Shown here piece after piece: positions 18,150 through 26,247 of a stretch of 64,000 nt of DNA. A model generated the notes under the pieces. It was not told the origin of the DNA and did not search any database. It saw only the letters and a program-made list of their open reading frames with translations. The position numbers and the translations under genes are program-made. This DNA is from Loktanella gaetbuli (GTDB taxonomy: Bacteria > Pseudomonadota > Alphaproteobacteria > Rhodobacterales > Rhodobacteraceae): NCBI RefSeq assembly GCF_020531945.1, contig NZ_JAJATZ010000002.1:186001-250000 (forward strand), read 5' to 3'. Numbering within the stretch: the stretch's first letter is position 1; each line of letters starts with the position of its first letter.

Positions 18150-19048
18150 GCTGCGACGGTCCTGACCGGCACGCTGGCCTGTGGTGCATCCGCGCCCACG
18201 ACGACAAGTTCGGCTGCGTTCATCTGCCCGGCAAACCAGGCTGCCAATGCCACGGCGTCCGCAGGCTCTGCCGAAGGACCGTCGGGGCTGTCCAACACGA
18301 TCTTGGACGGTGCCCAGATGCAGATCTGGCCATTCCGCATGGCCCAGTCCAGTTCGGTTCGACTGCCCACCACCTTGCATCTGGGATCGCAGGCCGCCAG
18401 CGCCCATGCATTCTGTTCGATGGCCAGCAGGTCGATGCGGCGCTGCGCCAGCGGATGACCCGCGCGCGGTGCGGGCGTGTCCGGTGCACCGACGCAGACG
18501 ATGACGGGGGTGCCATCTGCACCGGCCTCGTCGATTTTCGCGGTAGTCGCCGGCCCCTCGATCACGCTGTTGGACAAGAACAGGATGCGGGGATGCGGCA
18601 CATTGCTGTGTGACTGCGCCTCGGTCCTGTCGCCGCCTGTCGAGCGGACGATCTCGACCCCCAGCGAATAAGGACCACGGTCCAGTTTCTCGATCCGGAC
18701 GAAAACCCGTTCGGCCTGCGGTTCGATCAGGATCCGGTCCGCGACACGGGCCGCCAGCGTTTCCAGCAGATTGATACGTTCCGCGCCCAGTTCTGCCTGA
18801 ATGGCCTCGGTCACGCGATCATACGACAAGATGCGGTCGACATCGTCGTCGATCGGTCCGGTGAGCGGCAAAACCTCGACCACCACGTTGAACCGCACCC
18901 GCTGCAGATGCCCGCGTTCCTGCTGGAACGCACCGATTTCGACCTCGACGATATAGTCGCGCAGAGAAATCCGGTCATAGGGAATGTCGGTGCTGGCAGC
19001 GGCCCGTTCCGATGGATGGGCGAATGCCAGTCTGATGTCATTTGTCAT
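18146..19048 (-). CDS. folB: Dihydroneopterin aldolase with C-terminal kinase-like extension
   Basis: 300 residues, more than twice the usual ~120. Residues ~20-145 form the FolB domain: YDRISLRDYIVEVEIGAFQQ, ERGHLQRVRFNVVVEV, DDDVDRILSYDRVTEAI and NLLETLAARVADRILIEPQA. The rest (from RILFLSNSVIEG) is a second domain with the stretch GQICIWAPSKIVLDSPDG and DAVALAAWFAGQMNAAELVV, which resembles the W-P-S and SDSLAAWLA regions of amino-acid-kinase-fold proteins found near pterin genes. That resemblance is an inference; typical kinase nucleotide motifs are not obvious. ATG 19048 has a G-rich ribosome site. First gene of folB-folP-glmM. Confidence 0.88.
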   Translation of the reverse strand: MTNDIRLAFAHPSERAAASTDIPYDRISLRDYIVEVEIGAFQQERGHLQRVRFNVVVEVLPLTGPIDDDVDRILSYDRVTEAIQAELGAERINLLETLAARVADRILIEPQAERVFVRIEKLDRGPYSLGVEIVRSTGGDRTEAQSHSNVPHPRILFLSNSVIEGPATTAKIDEAGADGTPVIVCVGAPDTPAPRAGHPLAQRRIDLLAIEQNAWALAACDPRCKVVGSRTELDWAMRNGQICIWAPSKIVLDSPDGPSAEPADAVALAAWFAGQMNAAELVVVGADAPQASVPVRTVAA

Positions 19049-19112
19049 GCGCGCCCCCCGCGGTTGCCCCTGCGGCATAACCGCCAGCGCCCACGATGCC
19101 AAGCATGGCCGA

Positions 19113-19784
19113 TCAGTTAGATGCGCTGCGTGTCGGCTGACGATAGAAATGGTGCGCGCCGAATGTGGCCACGCGCGGGAACCGCTGCGCCCAGGACGGG
19201 TTCACGGCCTTGGTATGATAATGCGTCGCACCCTGCGTCAGGCGGCGCGGCAGCCCATCGATCAGCAGTTTGGCGACCTTGCCCACGCGGTTATAGGCGG
19301 CAGCATTGCTGATGGCGTCCGATTTGCCGTCACAGGTCCAGGTGAACTGGCACGCATATTTGCGGCCAGTGCCCTGATGGACGACACCGCAGACGGTGTT
19401 GGGATATGCACCGGAATCGACCCGGTTCAGGATGACCTCGGCCACAGCGAACACGCCCTGAATGCTCTCGCCACGTGCCTCGTGATACAGGGCGTCGGCC
19501 AGACAGCTCCATTCCGACCCGCCCGAGGGGGCCGACATGGTCGAGATATAGGCCTCGGTCACCACGGCGTCACCATCCGGGGTCGGCGTGGCATTGCGCC
19601 GTGCGCTTTCAGGCAAGGCAGTGAGGGCAGAGAGGCGCGTATCGGGAACAATCGACAGCGCTTGGCGTTCCTGTCCCAGAAGCGCACCCAATCGGGCGGC
19701 CATCACATCATCGGCCATCGCGGCAGATGAAAGGGTCAGTGCAGCCACGGCAGCGGCCAATGTCGTCCGGATGATACGCGTCAT
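19113..19784 (-). CDS. Cell wall hydrolase, SleB/CwlJ family, secreted
   Basis: 223 residues with an N-terminal signal peptide (TLAAAVAALTLSSAAMAD). The C-terminal half is a Hydrolase_2 (SleB) domain: LADALYHEARGESIQGVFAV (catalytic Glu region), AEVILNRVDSGAYPNTVCGV, CQFTWTCDGKSD and ATHYHTKAVNPSWA. In alphaproteobacteria, which do not sporulate, these act as periplasmic peptidoglycan amidases or transglycosylases. Same strand as folB but 64 bases upstream; may share its transcript. Confidence 0.93.
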   Translation of the reverse strand: MTRIIRTTLAAAVAALTLSSAAMADDVMAARLGALLGQERQALSIVPDTRLSALTALPESARRNATPTPDGDAVVTEAYISTMSAPSGGSEWSCLADALYHEARGESIQGVFAVAEVILNRVDSGAYPNTVCGVVHQGTGRKYACQFTWTCDGKSDAISNAAAYNRVGKVAKLLIDGLPRRLTQGATHYHTKAVNPSWAQRFPRVATFGAHHFYRQPTRSASN

Positions 19785-19932
19785 GTCATACCTCGCAAGG
19801 AAACGCGGTCAGCCCCGCGCCAGCGGCGTCGACCTAGCCGACACTTCCCCAAAGGTAAAGTCTGGCATCCCCCGGCGAAATTGCTCGGCAGATTCACGCT
19901 CTACTTTGACTTTTCGACGAAAGCCCAGTCAG

Positions 19933-22503
19933 TTACGCTCGGCCAGAACCCGCCGATGATGCCATGCGGGCATCCAGCAGCGTCAATTGTGCGGCAGACA
20001 GTCGCGCCGCAGGCACCCGAAACGGCGAACAGGACACGTAATCGAATCCCTGCGCACGGCAGAATGCAATCGCGGGCCTAGTGCCACCATGTTCACCGCA
20101 GATCGACAAAACCACGTCTGACCGGGTCTGGCGGCCCCGCATCGCACCGATGGCCAGCAGCTCTCCCACGCCGTCCAGATCGAGGCTGTGGAAAGGATCC
20201 TCGGGATAGACGCCCTGTTTGACATAGGCGGACATGAACCGTCCGGCGTCATCGCGCGACAGACCATAGGTCATCTGCGTCAGGTCGTTGGTGCCGAACG
20301 ACAGAAAGTCGGTGAACTGCGCAATATCCCCCGCACGCAGCGCCGCGCGCGGTGTTTCCACCATAACACCCAGCTTGAATTTGAAATCCACGCCCGTGGC
20401 ACCGCGCACTTCGGCGGCAATCTTGTCCAGGCGCAGCTTGATCAGCTCGACCTCGCGCACGGCACTGATCAGCGGGATCATGATTTCAGGTTGCACCGGC
20501 ATGCCCCTGCCCCACGCACGCGCCGTCGCCTCGAAAATCGCACGGGCCTGCATTTCATAGATTTCGGGGATCGCGATTCCCTGCCGCACGCCACGCATAC
20601 CCAGCATGGGGTTGTATTCGCTCAGCCCCTGCATCCGTTCCACGACCGTGGACAAAGGCAAATCCAGCTGTTCGGCCAGATCACGCTGGCCGGATTTGTC
20701 ATAGGGCAGGAATTCGTGCAGCGGCATGTCGAACAGGCGGATACAGACCGGACGGCCTTCCATGATGCTGAACAAAGCCTCGAAATCGTCGCGTTGCATG
20801 GGCAGCAAGCGATCCAGCACCGCGCGTCTGTCATCGGCGGTCCCGGCAAAGATCATCTCGCGCATGACCCCGATGCGGTCCCCGTCAAAGAACATATGCT
20901 CGGTCCGGCAAAGCCCGATCCCCTCAGCCATGAAATTCTTGGCCGTCTGCGCATCCTTTGGCGTGTCGGCATTGGCACGCACGCCGATGTCGCGCACGGC
21001 ATCCGCCCACGACAGCAGGGTCTGGAACGCATCGTCCAACGCCGCTTCCAGCATATCGGGCGCACCGGCCAGTACGGCCCCCGTGGTGCCATCAACAGTG
21101 ATCGTGTCACCGACATTGAACCTGCGCCCGCCGGGGGCCTCGATCCAGCCGCCCTTGCGGTCGATCATCAGGTCGGACGCCCCGACGACGCAAGGAACGC
21201 CCAGACCGCGCCCGATCACCGCCGCATGACTGGTCATGCCACCCCTGATCGTCAGAACCGCCTGTGCTGCATGCATGCCGCGAATATCCTCGGGCGTGGT
21301 TTCGCGCCGCACCAACACGCAGGATTCGCCGCGCGCCGCACTGGCCTGCGCCTCGTTCGCGCTCAGCACGATGCGGCCCGTCGCAGCACCGGGGCTGGCC
21401 GCGATGCCCCGCACGATCACGTCGCGCGCCGCAGTGGGATCAACCTGACGGTGCAGCAGTTCGGACAAGGACGAGGGCGGCACGCGCATCACTGCTTCTT
21501 CGCGCGGGATGACGCCGTCCTGTGCCAGGGCCACGGCAACCTGCACCAGCGCCCGGCTAGACCGCTGCACCCGCACCGCATCCAGAATGTGCAAGGTGTT
21601 GTTTTCGATCGTGAATTCGATCTGCATTTCCTCGCGCAGCCGGGTCCGCGCGAGATCCCCGAACCGGATCAGCTGCGCAAAGATATCGGGCGCGATATCC
21701 TCGAGGGCTGGCCCACGCGGGTCCTTGGTCAGATACAGCGCACCTTCGCTTGCGCGTGCGTCGCGCTGCTGGCTTTGACTGCGATAGCGTCCGCGCACCT
21801 GTGGGACGCCCGTGTCCTCGTTGATGAAATGAATGAGGCCGGTGCCGCTTTCGCCTTTGCCGACGCTCAGCGCCAGTTCCTGCACGACCAACCCCAGACC
21901 CGCGTCGCCGGGCGCGCCCTTGGCCTCGCGCAGCAGGCGCGCGGTGGTGCCATCCCAGGCCCGTGCCATCGACCGCAAAACCTCGGTCAACTGGGTCGTC
22001 ACGTCCTGGGGGAACGGCTCGTCCGCCTCGGCCTCGTAGGAATCGCGGGCTGCGCGCAGCGCGTCGGCCGGACCCAGATGCGGAAAATCAAACGCCTCGG
22101 GGTCCAGACGGGCGACGGACACCGCGTAGGTCTGCACGAACCGCAGGTACAGCGTTTCCGCCTCGGTCTGGCCGATCCTGTCCGCCAACAGCGGCAGGCA
22201 GGCGTCGTTCATCCCGATATTCAGGATCGCACCCGGCCCGCCCCAATCGGGGTCCTGGCTGGACGGACGCACCGACAGCAGCGGTTGCGGACCAAAAGGG
22301 GCCAGAATGGCCTTCATGTCCGGCAACTGGCCTTTTGCGCAGCGCAGGACCGCATCGAACGACAGCGCAACGGTCGTCGGTACCGGCATATCCAGCCGGA
22401 TCAGACGTTGCAGACACTTCGCGCGGCCACCGTGAACGTCCGGCGACATCCGCGCTGTCGGTGTAATCAATGTCACATCGTCAAAGGGGGCATGTTGCTG
22501 CAC
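19933..22503 (-). CDS. Pyruvate phosphate dikinase-like PEP-utilising enzyme
   Basis: 856 residues. The central swivelling domain has the phospho-His loop GGMTSHAAVIGRGLGVPCVV; the C-terminal TIM barrel has GLCRTEHMFF, NPMLGMRGVRQGIA, VMVETPRAALRA, FLSFGTNDLTQMTYGLSRDD and the acid-base cysteine in SICGEHGG, all PPDK-like. The ATP-grasp N-terminus is divergent: where PPDK has a glycine-rich SGA motif, this has LLSVRPSSQDPDWGG. The start is GTG 22503 with AAGGA upstream; the nearby ATG is out of frame. Most likely PPDK (pyruvate + ATP + Pi to PEP) but specificity is not certain. Confidence 0.85.
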   Translation of the reverse strand: MQQHAPFDDVTLITPTARMSPDVHGGRAKCLQRLIRLDMPVPTTVALSFDAVLRCAKGQLPDMKAILAPFGPQPLLSVRPSSQDPDWGGPGAILNIGMNDACLPLLADRIGQTEAETLYLRFVQTYAVSVARLDPEAFDFPHLGPADALRAARDSYEAEADEPFPQDVTTQLTEVLRSMARAWDGTTARLLREAKGAPGDAGLGLVVQELALSVGKGESGTGLIHFINEDTGVPQVRGRYRSQSQQRDARASEGALYLTKDPRGPALEDIAPDIFAQLIRFGDLARTRLREEMQIEFTIENNTLHILDAVRVQRSSRALVQVAVALAQDGVIPREEAVMRVPPSSLSELLHRQVDPTAARDVIVRGIAASPGAATGRIVLSANEAQASAARGESCVLVRRETTPEDIRGMHAAQAVLTIRGGMTSHAAVIGRGLGVPCVVGASDLMIDRKGGWIEAPGGRRFNVGDTITVDGTTGAVLAGAPDMLEAALDDAFQTLLSWADAVRDIGVRANADTPKDAQTAKNFMAEGIGLCRTEHMFFDGDRIGVMREMIFAGTADDRRAVLDRLLPMQRDDFEALFSIMEGRPVCIRLFDMPLHEFLPYDKSGQRDLAEQLDLPLSTVVERMQGLSEYNPMLGMRGVRQGIAIPEIYEMQARAIFEATARAWGRGMPVQPEIMIPLISAVREVELIKLRLDKIAAEVRGATGVDFKFKLGVMVETPRAALRAGDIAQFTDFLSFGTNDLTQMTYGLSRDDAGRFMSAYVKQGVYPEDPFHSLDLDGVGELLAIGAMRGRQTRSDVVLSICGEHGGTRPAIAFCRAQGFDYVSCSPFRVPAARLSAAQLTLLDARMASSAGSGRA

Positions 22504-22591
22504 TGCGGCATCCTTTCGTCAGTTCAGCATATGGGGCAGCGCGCCAACCTGTAAAGTCCGCGTCCGCCCCAACTGTCAACTTGACGCTACA

Positions 22592-24640
22592 TCAGCCCTC
22601 GATTCGCGTCAGATCGGCGACGGACAGGCAAATTTGCCGAATACGGGACAGCAGATTCAGGCGATTGCGCCGCACGACGGTCGATTCGGCGTTCACCTGC
22701 ACATCGGTGAAAAACGTATCGATCGGGCCGCGCAGGGCCGCCATGGCGGTCATGGCTGTTCCAAAATCCTCGGCTGCCATTGCCGGTGCGATCTTTGCAT
22801 CCGCAGCATCGAGGGCGTCGAACAACGCCGTTTCCGCGCCCTCCTCGGCGAACTTGCGGTCGGCACCGTAGGAATATTCGACCCCGTCCTTGTCCTCGGC
22901 CTGGGTCAGGATGTTGTTTGCCCGCTTGAACCCCTGGATCAGGTTTTCACCGTCGTCAGTGGCCAATGTCGCCTGCAATGCCCGCGCCCTTTTCACCAAC
23001 AAGGTCAGATCGTCATTACCCGGCATCGCGATGCAGGCGTCGATCACGTCGTGACGAATGCCCTGGTCCTTGAGGTAGACCTTCAGGCGATCATGAAAAA
23101 ATGACAGCAGGTGCGCTGACCATTCCGCATCGCCGAATATTTCCGTCAACGGCATCCGCAGCTCATTCTCCAACACCAACCGAATGACCCCCAGCGCGGC
23201 ACGGCGCAACGCAAACGGGTCCTTGGACCCCGTCGGTTTTTCGTCAATCGCCCAGAACCCGGTCAGCGTGTCCAGCTTATCCGCCAGCGCCACGGTGACA
23301 GAAACGGGCGCTGTCGGCACATCATCCGATGGACCCAGCGGCTGGTAATGTTCCTGCGCGGCGGCGGCCACGGCGTCCGATTTGCCCGCAAGGCTGGCAT
23401 AGTAGCGGCCCATCAGACCCTGCAATTCCGGGAATTCGAACACCATTTCCGACGACAGGTCAGCCTTGGCCAGCTTGGCCGCCTCTTCGGCCTCGTCTGC
23501 GTCAGCGCCGACCACCGGGGCCAATGTGCGCGCCAGCACCGCGATCCGGTCGATCCGGTCGCGCTGGCTACCCAGCTTGTTGTGGAACGTTACGTCCGAC
23601 AGGCTGTCGAGCCACGGCTGCATGCCAGCCTTTGCCACGCGCAAGTCATTGTCCCAAAAGAATTTCGCATCCGCCAGCCGCGCGGACAGCACCTTTTGGT
23701 TGCCGGCCAGGATCGTGGCCCCGTCGTCCGCCGCTTCGATATTGGCGACCGTCACGAACCGTTCGATCCGGCCCGTTTTCGGGTTGCGCACGGAAAAGAA
23801 CTTTTGGTGTTCCTTCATCGAGGTCTGCAAGACCTCTGGCGGCAGGTCCAGAAACTGATCGTCGATCTTGCCCAGCAGGACGACGGGCCATTCGACCAAC
23901 CCGGCCACCTCTGCCAGCAACCCGCGATCCTCGACCAGATCGAGACCCAGCGCGAAGGCCTGCGACGATGCATCGTTCCAGATGGCATCGGCGCGTTCGT
24001 CGGCACGCAGCATCACGCGCGCACGTTTCAACTTGGCCTCGTAATCATCGAAGGAGGTGACGGAAAACGCATCCGGCCCCATGAAACGATGACCTTGGGT
24101 GGTGTTGCCTGCAACGATGCCGTCAACCTCCAGCGGGACGACCTGCGCGCCCTCTTCGTCCGTCAGGATGCACAGGATCGTATGCAGCGGGCGCACCCAA
24201 CGCAGGCTGCCCGACCCCCAGCGCATGGATTTGGGCCAGGGAAAATTGCGGATCGTGGCGTCCAGCACCTCTGCGATGATCTCGGCGGCGGTGCGGCCCG
24301 GCTTTTCGATGACGGCGACGTAGAACTGCCCTTTCTTGTCATCGCGCACCTCCAGCTGGTCCAGCGTCAGGCCAGTGGACCGCAGGAACCCTGCGATGGC
24401 CTGTTCGGGCGCACCGACCTTGGGGCCCTTGCGTTCCTCGCGCACGGCGCGGCTTTCGGTTGTCAGTTCTTCGACCGACAGCGTCAGGCGGCGCGGCGTG
24501 GAAAAAGCCGCCGCCGAGGCATAGGTCAGCCCTGCCTCGACCAAACCGTCGGTCACACGCTTTTTCAGATCGGCGGCGGCCTGCGTCTGCATCCGCGCCG
24601 GAATTTCCTCGGAAAAGAGCTCGATTAATAGGTCAGACAT
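22592..24640 (-). CDS. glyS: Glycyl-tRNA synthetase beta subunit
   Basis: 682 residues, normal for the bacterial alpha2-beta2 enzyme. The N-terminus LLIELFSEEIPARMQTQAAA is diagnostic, followed by FSTPRRLTLSVEELT, GRYYASLAGKSDAVA and ALADKLDTLTGFWAIDEKPT with SKDPFALRRAALGVIRL (HD-like region). The beta subunit binds tRNA-Gly and may help editing. Its ATG overlaps the stop of the upstream small membrane gene by one base (TGATG), so glyQ, that gene and glyS form one operon. Confidence 0.98.
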   Translation of the reverse strand: MSDLLIELFSEEIPARMQTQAAADLKKRVTDGLVEAGLTYASAAAFSTPRRLTLSVEELTTESRAVREERKGPKVGAPEQAIAGFLRSTGLTLDQLEVRDDKKGQFYVAVIEKPGRTAAEIIAEVLDATIRNFPWPKSMRWGSGSLRWVRPLHTILCILTDEEGAQVVPLEVDGIVAGNTTQGHRFMGPDAFSVTSFDDYEAKLKRARVMLRADERADAIWNDASSQAFALGLDLVEDRGLLAEVAGLVEWPVVLLGKIDDQFLDLPPEVLQTSMKEHQKFFSVRNPKTGRIERFVTVANIEAADDGATILAGNQKVLSARLADAKFFWDNDLRVAKAGMQPWLDSLSDVTFHNKLGSQRDRIDRIAVLARTLAPVVGADADEAEEAAKLAKADLSSEMVFEFPELQGLMGRYYASLAGKSDAVAAAAQEHYQPLGPSDDVPTAPVSVTVALADKLDTLTGFWAIDEKPTGSKDPFALRRAALGVIRLVLENELRMPLTEIFGDAEWSAHLLSFFHDRLKVYLKDQGIRHDVIDACIAMPGNDDLTLLVKRARALQATLATDDGENLIQGFKRANNILTQAEDKDGVEYSYGADRKFAEEGAETALFDALDAADAKIAPAMAAEDFGTAMTAMAALRGPIDTFFTDVQVNAESTVVRRNRLNLLSRIRQICLSVADLTRIEG

Positions 24641-25167
24641 CAGCGGGTGCTTTCAGGGGGCGGTGGGCAATTTTCGGGGGCGGGATTGCCGTCAAACACG
24701 ACCTCGCCGCAGTCGTTGATCTGGTGCCAGGCGTAGGCGCGACCGTCATCATAGACCGCGACGATCCGGTCGATGCCGTAGGTCACGTCCTTTTGTCCCA
24801 TGAAACCGATGGCGATCCCGGCTTCCAGATCGGCACCGATTTGGCGGGCGTCGAAACAGTCGAACCAATCGGGGGCAACGCGCGGTGCGGCCTCATCGGC
24901 GATCTGATAGGTTTCGGTCATCATGGCCAGCGACGTCGGCATCTCATAGCAGGCACGATAGCGCAGCGGACTGGAGAGGCTGTCGATCCCCTTGTAGTTT
25001 TCGAACGTCAGCGGTTCTGCCTCGCCGGATATCAGCGAGACAAATTGCACATTTGCGTCCTCGACCGCGACCTCTTCGTAGTAGGCGTAGACTTGCAGGT
25101 AATAGAGGGCCACGCCCGCGATCAAAGCTATCAGCACCATTGCTCCTATGAATAACCGGGCGATCAT
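24640..25167 (-). CDS. Conserved single-pass membrane protein between glyQ and glyS (DUF6446-like)
   Basis: 175 residues: one N-terminal membrane helix (LFIGAMVLIALIAGVALYYL) and a periplasm-facing domain with four or five cysteines (RYRACYEMP, WFDCFDARQ, INDCGEVVF, PENCPPPPE), which could form disulfides. The chain ends in a proline run. It overlaps glyQ by 4 nt (ATGA) and glyS by 1 nt, so it is tightly coupled to the synthetase subunits. I recall it as a roseobacter hypothetical family (DUF6446), but am not sure of the number. Function unknown. Confidence 0.83.
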   Translation of the reverse strand: MIARLFIGAMVLIALIAGVALYYLQVYAYYEEVAVEDANVQFVSLISGEAEPLTFENYKGIDSLSSPLRYRACYEMPTSLAMMTETYQIADEAAPRVAPDWFDCFDARQIGADLEAGIAIGFMGQKDVTYGIDRIVAVYDDGRAYAWHQINDCGEVVFDGNPAPENCPPPPESTR

Positions 25168-26084
25168 GCCACCGCACCACCGGCGGCCGTCTGCACGAAG
25201 GCATCAGCGCAGGCTTTGGTCAGCGCGCGCACGCGCCCGATGTAGGCCTGCCGTTCGGTCACCGAAATCACGCCGCGCGCGTCCAGCAGGTTGAACACAT
25301 GGCTGGCCTTGATCGCCTGATCATAGGCCGGATGCGCCATGATGATCTGCTTTCCCGTCTTGGGGTCCGTGGCGGGTTCGGCCAGGATACGGGCGCATTC
25401 CGCCTCTGCATCCTTGAAATGTTGCAGCAACGTATCGGTGTCGGCCACGTCGAAATTCCAGCGCGCGTATTCCTGTTCGGTCTGCAAGAACACATCGCCA
25501 TAGGTCAGCGCGATAGGCGATTGCGGGTCGTTAAAGGGCATCTCCATGACATGATCGACGCCCAGCACATACATCGCCAGACGTTCCAGACCATAGGTCA
25601 GCTCACCTGATACAGGTTTGCAGTCATGTCCGCCGACCTGTTGGAAATAGGTGAACTGGCTGACCTCCATCCCGTCGCACCAGACCTCCCAGCCCAACCC
25701 CCAGGCCCCCAGTGTCGGGCTCTCCCAGTCGTCCTCGACGAACCTGATGTCATGCATCTGCGCGTCGATCCCGATTGCCGCAAGCGACCCCAGATACAGT
25801 TCCTGCAAATCGGGCGGGCTGGGTTTGATCAGCACCTGATACTGATAATAATGCTGCAACCGGTTCGGGTTTTCGCCATAGCGCCCGTCGGTCGGACGGC
25901 GCGAGGGCTGCACATAGGCCGCAGCCCAGGGTTTCGACCCCAGTGACCGCAGGGTCGTGGCCGGATGGAACGTGCCGGCACCGACCTCCATGTCGTAGGG
26001 CTGCATCACGGCGCAACCGCGACCGGCCCAATAGGTCTGAAGCCGCAGGATGATTTCCTGAAAACTGCGCGGTGTGTCGGCCAT
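25164..26084 (-). CDS. glyQ: Glycyl-tRNA synthetase alpha subunit
   Basis: 306 residues. The alpha subunit is the class II catalytic part that activates glycine. Seen: FQEIILRLQTYWAGRGCAVM, QPYDMEVGAGTFHPATTLRS (motif 2 region), VQPSRRPTDGRYGENPNRLQ and TYFQQVGGHDCKPVSGELTY, then GLERLAMYVLGVD. AGGGTG precedes the ATG. First gene of the glyQ-membrane protein-glyS operon and divergent from the SPOR/pseudo-protease gene. Confidence 0.98.
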   Translation of the reverse strand: MADTPRSFQEIILRLQTYWAGRGCAVMQPYDMEVGAGTFHPATTLRSLGSKPWAAAYVQPSRRPTDGRYGENPNRLQHYYQYQVLIKPSPPDLQELYLGSLAAIGIDAQMHDIRFVEDDWESPTLGAWGLGWEVWCDGMEVSQFTYFQQVGGHDCKPVSGELTYGLERLAMYVLGVDHVMEMPFNDPQSPIALTYGDVFLQTEQEYARWNFDVADTDTLLQHFKDAEAECARILAEPATDPKTGKQIIMAHPAYDQAIKASHVFNLLDARGVISVTERQAYIGRVRALTKACADAFVQTAAGGAVA

Positions 26085-26247
26085 GTCACCCTCATGAATT
26101 GTTGCGACGGTGAATAGGCGGCTGGGCCGACAGGGTCAATCAGGTCACATTTCGGTCCAAGTCATTGTCACACGTCGAATTGTGCTGCGTCGGTGGTGCC
26201 GTCTGGTAAAACCCGGTCGAATGACCGACAGCGTACAAGGGCCCGGA

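Noticed and set aside
20188..22554. 788-codon plus-strand open frame opposite the PPDK-like gene
   Set aside because: Arg/His/Gln-rich with no domain; mirror of the real gene's codon bias.
23348..24628. 426-codon plus-strand frame opposite glyS
   Set aside because: Antisense shadow; glyS is complete on the minus strand.
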